A stretch of DNA of 64,000 bases from Alviniconcha marisindica (taxonomy: Eukaryota > Mollusca > Gastropoda > Provannidae): positions 107,501-171,500 of the forward strand of contig JABMCL010000953.1 of NCBI GenBank assembly GCA_018857735.1, given 5' to 3'. Positions within the stretch are counted from its first letter, which is position 1, and each line of letters begins with the position of its first letter. This document shows positions 1 to 13,932 of the stretch, piece by piece. The notes beneath the pieces are model-generated. The model was given only the letters and a program-made list of their open reading frames with translations. It was not told the DNA's origin and did not search any database. Made by a program: the position numbers and the translations under genes.

Positions 1-244
1 CCACACAGGATCGGCTGTTCCCGCACTGTACACTCAGCCACACAGGATCGGCTGTCCCCGCACTGTACACTCCGCATGGCCCACTTTCGTACTGAGGATG
101 ATTATGGCGGCTGGTGTTCATCTGCAGTCTGTAGCTTAACAAGCACTGCAAATCATTGATTTTCACTCCCTTGGAGAAAAAAAAAGTGCCGCCAAACAAG
201 CCACAGCTTCGGTGTATTTTGGGCCAGACCATTACATTACGATG

Positions 245-450
245 GCAGTCCGGGGCTGCGTGGGTAAGGCGCTGCACTGTGACTTCAGCGGCCAAGGTTC
301 CAGTCCTGGATGGTACGAGTGAAGAACTGTTTTTAAATTCTTCTGAATCCACACTTGTGCCCCTCGTCACTTCCCTTCTCGCTTTCGTGTGACGTCAACA
401 CTCGCTGACAGCATCGCACACGTTAAAGATCCCATGTCCACCTTTCTATG
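245..450 (+). mobile_element. tRNA-derived SINE-like insertion
   Basis: A box-A-like segment (GCGTGGGTAAGGCGCTGCAC) and a box-B-like GGTTCCAGTCCTGG lie about 30 bases apart. They are followed by a body ending CACGTTAAAGATCCCATG, which recurs at 11310-11335 and, diverged, near 40280. The boundaries are approximate. Confidence 0.6.
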
Positions 451-542
451 TGAGAAGGCCTGAGTGCTCACGGCTCGAAAGCACAGTAACGCACAGCAGT
501 GGCAGACTATTGACAACGCTGACCATGGCTGCTCCTGGTGCA

Positions 543-663
543 GGAAGGTGGAGGAAGGTGGAGGAAGGAGGAAGGTGGAGGAAGGTGGAGGAAGGTGGAG
601 GAAGGAGGAGGAAGGTGGAGGAAGGTGGAGGAAGGAGGAAGGTGGAGGAAGGTGGAGGAAGAC
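543..663. repeat. GGAGGAAGGT purine-rich tandem repeat
   Basis: About 120 bases of GGAGGAAGGT(GGA)-type units, pure purine on this strand. Confidence 0.9.
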
Positions 664-1007
664 GGACCTGAGCCCGTTTCCAGCAGTCTGACTACAGCGC
701 CAGCTCTGAAGAATCCGAACAGCCGAGCGTTGTGGGAGAGTGACACCTTCACGTACGTTAAAAACAGTCGTCTATTCTGAAACAACGCCGGACCCGTCCA
801 TCCGCACAGTTCGCCAATCAGTTCTTTAGACTGACGAGCTTTGGGATTTTTGTCAGTGGCCGGGCTTTTGGTATCCGTCTTCAAAGCACCCCTATGCATC
901 TGCTGGCCGGACACGGCGGGGTCAGGGGACCACGTGACCAGACAGACTGGCGGCCGAAGTAGCCGTCACAAGTGGCTTGCGTCTCGCGACGTCATGAGCA
1001 CGGAGCT

Positions 1008-2530
1008 GGGGACACCGCTGGCCTGACCACTGAGGGACACCGCTGGCCTGACCACTGAGGGACACCAAGGGGGGGGGGGCACCTCTGGCATGACCACTGA
1101 GGGACACCAGGGGGGACACCTCTGGCATGACCACTGAGGGACACCAAGGGGGGGGGGACCCTCTGGCTGACCACTGAGGGACAGACACCTCTGGCATGAC
1201 CACTGAGGGACACCAAGGGGGGGGGGACACCTCTGGCATGACCACTGAGGGACACCAAGGGGGGGGGGACACCTCTGGCATGACCACTGAGGGACACCAA
1301 GGGGGGGGGGACACCTCTGGCATGACCACTGAGGGACACCAAGGGGGGGGGACACCTCTGGCATGACCACTGAGGGACACCAAGGGGGGGGGACACCTCT
1401 GGCATGACCACTGAGGGACACCAAGGGGGGGGGGACACCTCTGGCATGACCACTGAGGGACACCAAGGGGGGGGGGACACCTCTGGCATGACCACTGAGG
1501 GACACCAAGGGGGGGGGGACACCTCTGGCATGACCACTGAGGGACACCAAGGGGGGGGGGACACCTCTGGCATGACCACTGAGGGACACCAAGGGGGGGG
1601 GACACCTCTGGCATGACCACTGAGGGACACCAAGGGGGGGGGGACACCTCTGGCATGACCACTGAGGGACACCAATCTGGCATGACGCACTGAGGGACAC
1701 CTCTGGCATGACCACTGAGGGACACCAAGGGGGGGGGGCACCTCTGGCTGACCACTGAGGGACCAGCCTCTGGCATGACCACTGAGGGACACCAACCCTC
1801 TGGCATGACCACTGAGGGACACCAAGGGGGGGGGACACCTCTGCATGACCACTAGGGACCCCACCTCTGGCATGACCACTGAGGGACACCAAGGGGGGGG
1901 GACACCTCTGGCATGACCACTGAGGGACACCAAGGGGGACACCTCTGGCATGCCTGAGGGACCAGGGGGGGGGGACACCTCTGGCATGACACACACACAC
2001 CCGCAGACCACTGAGGGACACCAAGGGGGGGGACACCTCTGGCATGACCACTAGACACAAGGGACACCTCTGGCATGACCACTGAGGGACACCAAGGGGG
2101 GACACCTCTGGCATGACCACTGAGGGACACCAAGGGGGGGGGGGACACCTCTGGCATGACCACTGAGGGACACCAATTGGATGAGAGGACAGGGGGGGGG
2201 GACACCTCTCAGGCACTGAGCCACTGAGGGACACCAAGGGGGGGGGACACCTCTGGCATGACCACTGAGGGACACCAAGGGGGGGGGACACCTCTGGCAT
2301 GACCACTGAGGGACACCAAGGGGGGGGGGACACCTTGCATGACCACTGAGGGACACCAAGGGGAGGGGGGGACACCTCTGGCATGACCACTGAGGGACAC
2401 CTCTGGCATGACCACTGAGGGACACCAAGGGGGGGGGGGGGGGACACCTCTGCATGACCACTGAGGGGACACCAAGGGGGGGGGGACATCTCTGGCCAGC
2501 CTGCTGGCCCGACTCCACTGAGGGACACCC
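1008..2530. repeat. G-run minisatellite, unit about 41 bp
   Basis: The unit is ACACCTCTGGCATGACC plus ACTGAGGGACACCAA plus a run of 8-12 G. There are about 35 copies, with regular units at 1200-1660 and more deletions later. The G-runs vary in length, so frames shift and no coding function is supported. Confidence 0.95.
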
Positions 2531-2615
2531 ATCGCTCCATCCCTCAGCACGGGGCAAGGGGGCAACACCGGCAAAGTGGCGCTCCCTGCCCATCCTCCTC
2601 CCTCCCCCCTCCCTC

Positions 2616-2717
<102 letters not shown>

Positions 2718-2955
2718 GGGCCCAGGGGCACTCGTGGTATTCATGTCCCGTACTTTTCTTCTTTCAACTCAGTTTTGATGTCGTTCTTTATGTGCTTTTT
2801 ATTTTGTCTTGTTTTTAATTATTCCCTTTTGCCCATCTATGTGCCTGTAAAACGTATATTCTCTTATTTTCGGATGCTGTAGGCCTTGGGGTTTGTTTGT
2901 TGTTGTTTTATTGTTTTTTGTTTTTTGGGGGGGTTCATTTATGCTAATACTGTCT

Positions 2956-3105
<150 letters not shown>

Positions 3106-3289
3106 GTTAGTGTTAGTTACATCTACGTTCTATCAGCCAGCGTTTGTAAGTAGACTACATTATGTGCGATGGAGAGACAGTTGATGTGTACGTCCAGTCT
3201 GTGCAGTATCCTACACGTGCAGTATCCTACACGTGCAGTATCCTACACGCCACAGAGAGATACTTCATGTAGCTGTCCAGTATTTCACT

Positions 3290-3770
3290 CACCTATAGTT
3301 ATGTGCGATATGTCCTGTTTTTGTAGTAGACTATAGTTATGTGCGATATGTCCTGTTTTTGTAGTAGACTATAGTTATGTGCGATATGTCCTGTTTTTGT
3401 AGTAGACTATAGTTATGTGCGATATGTCCTGTTTTTGTAGTAGACTATAGCTATGTGCGATATGTCCTGTTTTTGTAGTAGACTATAGCTATGTGCGGTA
3501 TGTCCAGTCTTTATAGTAGACTTTGTAGTGGACTATAGTTATGTGCGATATGTCCAGTCTTTCTGATAGACTATAGCTATGTGCGATATGTCCAGTCTTT
3601 ATAGTAGACTATAGCTATATGCGGTATGTCCAGTCTTTATAGTAGACTATAGCTATATGCGGTATGTCCGGTCTTTATAGTAGACTATAACTATATGCGG
3701 TATGTCCAGTCTTTATAGTAGACTATAGCTATATGCGATATGTCCAGTCTATGCAGTGTTTCTATAGCTA
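3290..3770. repeat. minisatellite, unit about 38 bp
   Basis: The unit is ACTATAGTTATGTGCGATAT followed by GTCCTGTTTTTGTAGTAG. An early block with the CCTGTTTTTG form (3300-3490) changes to a CCAGTCTTTATAG form (3490-3740), so two subfamilies sit head to tail. Confidence 0.93.
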
Positions 3771-3997
3771 TGTGCATCTAGATGTCTGCTTGATATTCCC
3801 AGGTCCAGGGCTTGTCAGACGAAGCAAGAGGGCCAGCGAGCCTTCAGGTGTGTCGTTCGCTCCCTTTGGAATGTCCTCCTGACAGCACCAAGGACAAGGA
3901 CGCCAGTCAGGGCCTCGCTGAACACACTTTTTACACAGGCAGGGAGGTCGCTGGGATGACGGTGCCGATGCGATGTGTGTGTATGTGCGCTCGCGCT

Positions 3998-4103
<106 letters not shown>

Positions 4104-4304
4104 ATGAATGTGCGCCGCCTCTGTGGGCTTTTGTAAGCGCTCCGGGCTGTTAGAAGATGGAGCGCCATAAATAGTCTGTCGTTGTTATCATACAGCCCAC
4201 AGCCAGAGCAGCTTCAGCTTGCGACGTCTTGCGTGTCTGGCAATTAGGCTGCCTGGCTGCCTGGCCACCTTACACAAACAGTCAGTGATTACATGTAATT
4301 AATG

Positions 4305-4950
4305 TTGCGTGTCACCCAGACTTAGACAAGCAACAGGTGCATTCACCTGTCTAGGCCACGTGTCACCCAGACTTAGACAGGCAACAAGTGCATTCTGTCT
4401 AGGCCACGTGTCACCCAGACTTAGACAGGCAACAAATGCAGTCACCTGTCTAGGCTACGTGTCACCCAGACTTGGACAGGCAACAAGTGCATTCTGTCTA
4501 GGCCACGTGTCACCCAGACTTGGACAGGCAACAAGTGCATTCTGTCTAGGCCACGTGTTACTCAGACTTGGACAGGCAACAAGTGCAGTCACCCGTCTAG
4601 GCCACGTGTTACTCAGACTAAGTGGTTCACCTGTCTAGGCTAGGTGTTACTCAGACTAACTGGTTTCACCTGTCTAGGCTAGGTATTACTCAGACTAAGT
4701 GGTTTCACCTGTCTAGGCTAGGTGTTACTCAGACTAAGTGGTTTCACCTGTCTAGGCTAGGTATTACTCAGACTAAGTGGTTCACCTGTCTAGGCTAGGT
4801 ATTACTCAGACTAAGTGGTTCACCTGTCTAGGCTAGGTGTTAGACTAACTGGTTTCACCTGTCTAGGCTAGGTGTTAGACTAACTGGTTTCACCTGTCTA
4901 GGCTAGGTGATAGTCAGACTAACTGGTTTCACCTGTCTAGGCTAGGTGTG
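4305..4950. repeat. compound minisatellite
   Basis: Units of 48-60 bases (GTGTCACCCAGACTTAGACA ... TGTCTAGGCCAC) at 4309-4620 shorten to 36-41-base units (TTACTCAGACTAAGTGGTTT ... TCTAGGCTAGG) at 4620-4950, by loss of an internal segment. Confidence 0.93.
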
Positions 4951-5169
4951 GGACTGAGACTGCGAGGAACGTGGCTACACGACGTGGCAGCCAGAGACTG
5001 ATCGCCTCGTTGTGCCACTCGAAGTGTGGCGTGATGCAATGGGTCCACCCCATTTCCGCCTGCACGAAGGCAGGTCACAAACTGCCTGTCACACGTAGGC
5101 CCACACTCTAACCTACGACAGCTACTGGCTAAGGTGCCCGCTACCCCTCACCCCTCCACCCCACACCCC

Positions 5170-5400
5170 CCTTACACCACACACACACACACACACCACA
5201 CACACACACACACACCACACATAGGCGCGCCCCCCCCCCACCCACACCACACTACACCACACACACACGCACCCACCCCCACACGCACCACCCACCACAA
5301 CCACACCCCCCACACACCACACACACGCACGCATGTATACACCCCCCCACACACACACACACACACACACACGGGCGCGCGCGCGTACGCACGCAGGCAC
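5170..5400. repeat. imperfect CA-rich low-complexity tract
   Basis: CA repeats interrupted by C-runs and a GCGCGCGCG segment near 5374; no fixed unit. Confidence 0.9.
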
Positions 5401-5534
5401 GCACGTGGGGCAGACACTGCTTGGTGTGTGACGTAGCGTAGCCTGTGACGGATTTGGGCGCACGGATCGAGACGGATGGAATTTCAGGTGCCGGTCCAAA
5501 CAACTAACCTGTCGGTAATCATATGGGTGCCGGT

Positions 5535-5535
<1 letters not shown>

Positions 5536-5622
<87 letters not shown>
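5536..5622. repeat. (GT)n microsatellite
   Basis: About 43 perfect GT units. Confidence 0.97.
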
Positions 5623-5625
<3 letters not shown>

Positions 5626-5929
5626 TTACTACCTGGGGCACCTTGTGTGGCTGACCGAACGTCCTGCCCGGCCCCCGAGTCATCGTCAATAGCGTGACGC
5701 AATCTTCAGTCTGGGCAGGACTGTGACTTTGGCCTTCATTCAGCAGACACCTGTCCGATACTTGGGCCAGTCCCTCTTTGACAAGGCAGCCAGACCTGTA
5801 GCGGGAAATACTGATTTGTTGCTGCAAAATCGTCGGTACACACTAGCAGCTAGCTGCAAATTTGCGTTTGTAACGACAGCTTCACTTTCGCAAAGCAGCA
5901 AAAACGGGATGCCGATTGTGAAGACTCAG

Positions 5930-6868
5930 TCAAGGGCCTGTAGCAGACAGCCTGCCTTCCCTCTGTAGGCTACAGACAACAATCAACGTGTAGCAGACAG
6001 CCTGCCTTCCCTCTGTAGGTCTACAGACAACAATGTGTAGCAGACAGCCTGCCTTCCCTCTGTAGGCTACAGACAACAATGTGTAGCAGACAGCCTGCCT
6101 TCCCTCTGTAGGCTACAGAACAATCAAGTGTAGCAGACAGCTGCCATCCCCTGTAGGCTACAGACAACAATGTGTAGCAGACAGCCTGCCTTCCCTCTGT
6201 AGGCTACAGACACAATGTGTAGCAGACAGCCTGCCTTCCCTCTGTAGGCTACAGACAACAATCAACGTGTAGCAGACAGCCTGCCATCCCTCTGTAGGCT
6301 ACAGACAACAATGTGTAGCAGACAGCCTGCCTTCCCTCTGTAGGCTACAGACACACAATGTGTAGCAGACAGCCTGTTCCTCAGTTCAACCTCAATGTGC
6401 AGCCTGTCCTAGCTAGACAACAATCAATGTGTAGCAGACAGCCTGCCTTCCCTCTGTAGGCTACGCACATGTGTAGCAGACCCCCAACAGCAACATGTGT
6501 AGCAGACAGCCTGCCTTCCCTCTGTAGGCTACAGACACAATGTGTAGCAGACAGCCTGCCTTCCTCTGTAGGCTACAGACAACAATGTGTAGCAGCACAG
6601 CTTCCCTCGTAGGTACAGACATCAGTGTGCGCAGCCTGCTTCCCTCTGTAGGCTACAGACAACAATGTGTACAGACCGCCTCCTGAGGTACAGACCAAGT
6701 GTAGCAGAGCCCCTCCCTCTGTAGGCTACAGACATGTACAAGTGTTTGTAGCTAAGAACAACAATGTGTAGCAGACAGCCTGCCTTCCCTCTGTAGGCTA
6801 CAGACAACAATGTGTAGCAGACAGCCTGCCTTCCCTTCTGTAGGCTACAGACAACAATCAATGTGAGG
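5930..6868. repeat. minisatellite, unit about 45-50 bp
   Basis: The unit is TGTGTAGCAGACAGCCTGCC then TTCCCTCTGTAGGCTACAGA then CAACAA. Roughly 18 copies, many with small deletions in 6360-6740. Confidence 0.93.
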
Positions 6869-7061
6869 TCGCGGGAAGAGACTTAAGGCATGACGTCACG
6901 CCACAGGTCGCTGTTTCAGTCGGTGCAATTTCCGTCCCACGAGTGTTGCAGCTTCAACTGTCGCTGCGTGAATTCATTTCGTCGGTCATTGCAGAAACAT
7001 AGCCACTTGCAGTGTGCGCATGCGCACTGCAGCTGATGAGTCACTGACCAAATGACTGAAT

Positions 7062-7440
7062 CTGGCTGCATGTTGACAAGTAGACTATGTACATGTGCCG
7101 GCTGGGCTGCATGTTGACAAGTGTAGACAAGAGCCGGCTGGCTGCATGTTGACAAGTAGACTATGTACATGTGCCGGCTGGCTGCATGTTGACAAGTAGA
7201 CTATGTACATGTGCCGGCTGGGCTGCATGTTGACAAGTGTAGCCGACAGGAGCCGGCTGGCTGCATGTTGACAAGTGTGGACAGGAGCCGGCTGGCTGCA
7301 TGTTGACAAGTGTAGACAGGAGCCGGCTGGCTGCATGTTGACAAGTGTAGACAGGAGCCGGCTGGCTGCATATTGACAAGTGCACACAGGAGCCGGCTGG
7401 CTGCATATTGACAAGTGTAGACAGGCGCCGGCTGGCTGCA
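7062..7440. repeat. minisatellite, unit about 34 bp
   Basis: The unit is GGCTGCATGTTGACAAGTGT then AGACAGGAGCCGGCT. About 10 copies, with early units carrying an ACTATGTACATGTG variant. Confidence 0.94.
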
Positions 7441-7744
7441 GAGATTGCTCGTGGCACCAATTCGCTAATCCGGGTCTTAGAACTGGAGTGACGTAACCTG
7501 TTACGAGTTCCGTTGCTGGATATTACAATATTATAATCTGCCTATCGGAGACTGCAGTACAGTGAGCATATAACGTTACGGTGCGTGAGTTCAGTACCTA
7601 GGTCGGGTCTCACCTCCACCTGCCAACCTGCCAGAGGTGGGCACACGGTGCAATCCAAGGTTATAGATAAACAGAGCTTGTCTCAGTTTGGTGCTGTACC
7701 AGCTGCCGGGCGGCGTCAGGGGGGAGCACTCTGCCTGCTTTCTG

Positions 7745-8740
7745 CAGGGGAACTGAAACACACCCTGAACTGCAGTTCCCCACTCACTACCCACGTCACA
7801 AACACTGAAACACACCCTGAACTGCATCTCTCCACTCACTACCCACGTCAAAAACACTGAAACACTACCAGAACTGCAGTTCCCCACTCACTACCCACGT
7901 CACAAACACTGAAACACTACCAGAACTGCAGTTCCCCACTCACTACCCACGTCACAAACACTGAAACACTACCAGAACTGCAGTTCCCCACACACTACCC
8001 ACGTCACAAACACTGAAACACACCCAGAACTGCAGTTCCCCACTCACTACCCACGTCACAAACACTGAAACACACCCAGAACTGCAGTTCCCCACTCACT
8101 ACCCACGTCACAAACACTGAAACACTACCAGAACTGCAGTTCCCCACTCACTACCCACGTCACAAACACTGAAACACTACCAGAACTGCAGTTCCCCACT
8201 CACTACCCACGTCACAAACACTGAAACACTACCAGAACTGCAGTTCCCCACTCACTACCCACGTCACAAACACTGAAACACTACCAGAACTGCAGTTCCC
8301 CACTCACTACCCACGTCACAAACACTGAAACACTACCAGAACTGCAGTTCCCCACTCAATACCCACGTCACAAACACTGAAACACTACCAGAACTGCAGT
8401 TCCCACTCACTACCCACGTCACAAACACTGAAACACTACCAGAACTGCAGTTCCCCACTCACTACCCACGTCACAAACACTGAAACACTACCAGAACTGC
8501 AGTTCCCCACTCAATACCCACGTCAAAAACACTGAAACACACCCTGAACTGCAGTTCCCCACTCACTACCCACGTCACAAACACTGAAACACACCCAGAA
8601 CTGCAGTTCCCCACTCACTACCCACGTCACAAACACTGAAACACTACCAGAACTGCAGTTCCCCACTCACTACCCACGTCACAAACACTGAAACACTACC
8701 AGAACTGCAGTTCCCCACTCACTACCCACGTCACAAACAC
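7745..8740. repeat. minisatellite, unit 52 bp, about 19 copies
   Basis: Very homogeneous 52-base units (CACTGAAACACTACCAGAAC, TGCAGTTCCCCACTCACTAC, CCACGTCACAAA). The homogeneity suggests recent expansion. Confidence 0.96.
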
Positions 8741-9068
8741 CGCCGATAGCCTGCCTTCTGCAGTTCTGGGTCTGTTTCAGTTCACATGCAACAATCACAA
8801 CAATCACAACAATCACATTTTTTCCAGTTATTCTCTGCATAAGTCTCATTTTTTTATCTTCCCATTTCGAGCAGCATTTTCGTTTACTACATCATAATAT
8901 AATTTGCAACCCATATCTGTTTCATACAGTTTCCGCAAGCATACTAACATTCATAACACTGTTATTACATAATTCCAAACCACTGGTTTCTTTGTTGCAA
9001 GTTTACAACCAGAATATGTAGACAAAATCAATTGGTTTGTTTGTTTGTTTTGTTCTGTTCTTCTAGCG

Positions 9069-9430
<362 letters not shown>

Positions 9431-9584
9431 GTGAGTGGTGTATGTTGTGTGTGGTGCAGTGTCTGATGGATGGAGTATCTATTGTGATCAGCAGCCTTCA
9501 CACTTGGCAGAGTGAGTGGCGAGTCACTGTGCTCTACACGTTGGACGGAGTAGTGAGCCTATCACATTTGCTGTGCATTCTGCA

Positions 9585-10765
9585 GACCCCCTCTCACACT
9601 GAGGAGAGGAGCTATCATCATTTGTGATCACTGCAGCCCCCTCTCACACTGTCGTGATCACTGCAGCCCTCTCTCACACCGCCGTGATCACTGCAGCCCT
9701 CTCTCACACCGCTGTGATTACTGCAACCCCCTCTCACACCGCTGTGATCATTGCAGCCCTCTCTCACACCTCGGTGATCACTGCAGCCCTCTCTCACACT
9801 GCGGTGATCACTGCAGCCCTCTCTCACACCGCCGTGATCACTGCAGCCCCCTCTCACACCGCTGTGTTAGCTGCAGCCCTCTCTCACACCGCTGTGTTGG
9901 CTGTCAGCCCTCTCTCACACCGCTGTGTTGGCTGTCAGCCCCTCTCACACCGCTGTGTTGGCTGTCAGCCCCTCTCACACCGCTGTGTTGGCTGTCAGCC
10001 CTCTCTCACACCGCTGTGTTGGCTGTCTCTCACACCGCTGTGTTGGCTGTCAGCCCTCTCTCACACCGCTGTGTTGGCTGTCAGCCCTCTCTCACACCGC
10101 TGTGTTGGCTGTCAGCCCTCTCTCACACCGCTGTGTTGGCTGTCAGCCCTCTCTCACACCGCTGTGTTGGCTGTCAGCCCTCTCTCACACCGCTGTGTTG
10201 GCTGTCAGCCCTCTCTCACACCGCTGTGTTGGCTGTCAGCCCTCTCTCACACCGCTGTGTTGGCTGTCAGCCCTCTCTCACACCGCTGTGTTGGCTGTCA
10301 GCCCTCTCTCACACCGCTGTGTTGGCTGTCAGCCCTCTCTCACACCGCTGTGTTGGCTGTCAGCCCTCTCTCACACCGCTGTGTTGGCTGTCAGCCCTCT
10401 CTCACACTGCTGTGTTGGCTGTCAGCCCTCTCTCACACGCTGTGTTGGCTGTCAGCCCTCTCTCACACCGCTGTGTTGGCTGTCAGCCCTCTCTCACACC
10501 GCTGTGTTGGCTGTCAGCCCTCTCTCACACCGCTGTGTTGGCTGTCAGCCCTCTCTCACACCGCTGTGTTTGGCTGTCAGCCCTCTCTCACACCGCTGTT
10601 TTGGCTGTCAGCCCCCTCTCACACCGCTGTGTTGGCTGTCAGCCCCCTCTCACACCGCCGTGTTGGCTGTCAGCCCTCTCTCACACCGCTGTGTTGGCTG
10701 TCAGCCCTCTCTCACACCGCTGTGTTGGCTGTCAGCCCTCTCTCACACCGCTGTTTTGGCTGTCA
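9585..10765. repeat. minisatellite of two subfamilies, unit about 30-31 bp
   Basis: The GTGATCACTGCAGCC plus CTCTCTCACACCGC form (9610-9880) changes to GTGTTGGCTGTCAGC plus CCTCTCTCACACCGCT (9880-10765). About 38 copies; the second block is nearly identical from copy to copy. Confidence 0.95.
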
Positions 10766-11114
10766 GCGCGGCCCGCGGGGCGGAGTGTCATCAGCTCCAC
10801 TCGGCCCATCACCTTCCCTCTTGCGAGTCGACAGCAGGCCTATGCATCAACTGCCGGATCAGTCAGCCCGACTGACGGACCTACGTGTGGACCCCACTGA
10901 CCAGCGCGCCCCGAGGGGCGGGTCAAGAGGGGGGACTGTCGGCCTTGACCTTGAGGCTGTCAGGCTGGGTGAAGTCAGTGGCTGACACCACGGGCCTGTA
11001 CACACATAGAGGGTGTGTGTCGATCCATGGCTAACACTGCGCACCAGCCGCCTGCCGGCCGTGTCGGCCTGCATTCACACACTTTACCGTTGGGGGGGGG
11101 GGGGGGGTGCTGAG

Positions 11115-11350
11115 AGCTGCACTGTGGCCCAGTAAAGCGCCGGACTGAGCAGCTAGCCCGCGTGGCCAGGCTGGTTGGACTCCCGGTCGAGACAGAGTGA
11201 GGACGTATTCCCTGCGGTTCTGCCGGGTGGCCTGACTGGTGTCTGAGAGACTGGTCCGTAGCTCCGTGTCTCGCTGTCCACGCAGCCTCACGCACCCTGT
11301 CGGCCGGACGGCGCACGTTAAAGATCCCGGCATGTCCACTGTCACTGTGG
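11115..11350 (+). mobile_element. tRNA-derived SINE-like insertion, same family
   Basis: The box-A-like GTGGCCCAGTAAAGCGCCGG, box-B-like GGTTGGACTCCCGGTCGA and shared body motif GCACGTTAAAGATCCCGGCA match the copy near 245-450. The element sits just after a run of about 15 G. Confidence 0.6.
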
Positions 11351-11454
11351 CGTTCCGGTGCCGAGGGATTGGGACTGAAGTCCTTTCTTTACAGCGGGTC
11401 TGCATGCAAAGTCACTGCCGCTGGCCTCACAGTCCCGTCACATCCTCTAGTGAC

Positions 11455-12665
11455 ACACACTGAGCTGTCTTTACTGGCACACAGCTGTCTTTACTGACAC
11501 ACAGCTGTCTTTACTGACACACACTGTGCTGTCTTTACTGGCACACACTGAACTGTCTTTACTGACACACATTGAACTGTCTTTACTGACACACATTGAA
11601 CTGTCTTTACTGACACACACTGTGCTGTCTTTACTGACACACAGCTGTCTTTACTGACACACACTGTGCTGTCTTTACTGACACACACTGAACTGTCTTT
11701 ACTGACACACATTGAACTGTCTTTACTGACACACATTGCTGTCTTTACTGACACACACAGCTGTCTTTACTGACATACAGCTGTCTTTACTGACACACAC
11801 TGACTGTCTTTACGACATACAGCTGTCTTTACTGACACACACTGAGCTGTCTTTACTGAAAATACAGCTGTCTTTACTGACACACACTGAGCTGTCTTTA
11901 CTGACACACACTGAGCTGTCTTTACTGACATACAGCTGTCTTTACTGACACACACTGTGCTGTCTTTACTGACATACAGCTGTCTTTACTGACACACACT
12001 GAGCTGTCTTTACTGACACACACTGGCTGTCTTTACTGACACACAGCTGTCTTTACTGACACACACTGTGCTGTCTTTACTGACATACAGCTGTCTTTAC
12101 TGACACACACTGAGCTGTCTTTACTGGCACACATTGCTGTCTTTACTGACACACAGCTGTCTTTACTGACACACACTGTGCTGTCTTTACTGACACACAC
12201 TGAACTGTCTTTACGGACACACACTGAACTGTCTTTACTGGCACACATTGAACTGTCTTTACTGACACACAGCTGTCTTTACTGACACACTGTGCTGTCT
12301 TTACTGACACACACTGAACTGTCTTTACTGACATACAGCTGTCTTTACTGACACACACTGTGCTGTCTTTACTGACACACAATGAGCTGTCTTTACTGAC
12401 ACACACTGTGCTGTCTTTACTGACACACATTGAACTGTCTTTACTGACACACATTGAACTGTCTTTACTGACACACAGCTGTCTTTACTGACACACACTG
12501 AGCTGTCTTTACTGACACACACTGAGCTGTCTTTACTGACACACACTGTGCTGTCTTTACTGACTGTCTTTACTGACACACATTGAACTGTCTTTACTGA
12601 CACACAGCTGTCTCATATACTGACACACTGAGCTGTCTTTACTAACACACAGCTGTCTCATATAA
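11455..12665. repeat. minisatellite, unit about 18-26 bp
   Basis: The unit is CTGTCTTTACTGACACACA with an optional CTGAG, CTGTG, TTGAA or nothing. More than 50 copies. It ends where the LINE tail begins. Confidence 0.95.
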
Positions 12666-12753
12666 TAATAGTAATAATAATTTGATAGGTATTTTTAAAG
12701 CGCAAAATCATGTCCCTAGATACTATTCTAAGCGCGTAGACACGCGCGCGCCG

Positions 12754-12847
<94 letters not shown>

Positions 12848-13735
12848 CACCCGCACACACAAGCATTCTGACTATACAAAGCTAAATATACACAGCTCAA
12901 AACGGTCAGCAAAAGCCCGGGAGACTTGGAATGGATAAAGACACCAGCACGGAACAGAAAACATGGCAGGTCTACAATTTTGGGAAAAGAAATGTTTTCA
13001 GATTAGATCTGAATGAGTCCAGAGAGGGTTTCTGTCGGAGAGGAAGGGCAAGGTCACTCCATGTTGATGGACCGAAAACAGAAAAGGCCGGGAACCAGCA
13101 GTGGAGAGTCTGGTGCCAGCAATCTGGAGGCTGAGAGTATCAGAAGCGGAGCGGAGAGTACGGGAGGGTGTGTAAAGTTGAAGACAGTCACAGAGATAAG
13201 ACGGAGCAGTGCCCGTGATACATTTATAGCAGAGAGTGTTTATTTTGTACTGAATTCTTTGCTGGATTGGGAGCCAGTGGAGAAAGTGAAATAGGGGTGT
13301 TATGTGGTCAGTTTTACGCCGTTGTTTGGGTATGAGGCGAGCAGCACAATTCTATATGCGACGAAGGCTTTGGACAGAGGAAGCAGGCAACCCAGAAAGG
13401 AGAGAATTTCAGTTGTCGAGGCGTGACAGAATGAGTGAGGTGACCAGTTTCAATGTAGCATCAGTGGAAAGATACTATAGTTTCGAATAGAACTAATTCG
13501 ACAGAGCTGGTAGTAGCAGGATTTGGAGGTTTGACCGATGAAGCTGTCCATGGATAGTGTGCTGTCGAGGAGAACGCCGAGGCTTTTGACAGTCAGAGGG
13601 AGGGACTGTGGTATCGTCAAGCTGAAGGGCTGTGTTGACGGATATGGACGGACAGTTTTTGTCAGTCTTGTTTCGATGAGCATCGCTTCTGTCATAACAA
13701 CACTTGTCAATAAACTGCACCAAAATAACAACTTT
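12663..13735 (-). mobile_element. 3' part of a LINE (non-LTR retrotransposon), reverse transcriptase C terminus, broken
   Basis: The minus strand reads KSLGVLLDSTLSMDSFI, SKSCYYQLCRISSIRNY (13730-13450), then after a frameshift CNSLLSGLPASSVQSLRRIQ, AARLIPK, HITPLFHFLHWLPIQQRIQY and SAGSRPFSVFGPSTWSDLAL-like sequence (the window shows TAGSRPFSVF). It ends SLDSFRSNLKTFLFPKL-stop near 12972. This is the well-known C-terminal region of non-LTR reverse transcriptases. A short 3' tail ends in a TAATAA-type run at 12663, and a (CA)n tract has expanded within that tail. The 5' part of the element is missing. Confidence 0.85.
12757..12850. repeat. (CA)n microsatellite within the LINE 3' tail
   Basis: About 45 CA units preceded by an alternating CG tract (CGCGCGCGCCGCGCGCGCG) at about 12740-12761. 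Confidence 0.96.
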
Positions 13736-13932
13736 TTTTAAAATCTTAAAGTCGCGGAAAAACATACACACGTATAGGCCCTATTTTCATCCATGCACAT
13801 GGTTATTTTCACCTGATCAGTCTGAATCTCATACACGCAAATACACAGGCCTAGCAAGGCACGATGAGTAAAAGGCAGAATGCTGCATTATTAATTATTA
13901 GTATCATCATCGTCATCATTATTATGCAGCCC

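Noticed and set aside
7745..8740. Regularly spaced repeat resembling a CRISPR array
   Set aside because: Units are contiguous with no unique spacers, and the window is clearly animal.
9624..10985. 453-codon frame with regular Cys and Trp, looking like a zinc-finger or Cys-rich secreted protein
   Set aside because: It is a translation of the 31-base minisatellite; since 31 is not a multiple of three the same peptide appears in all frames.
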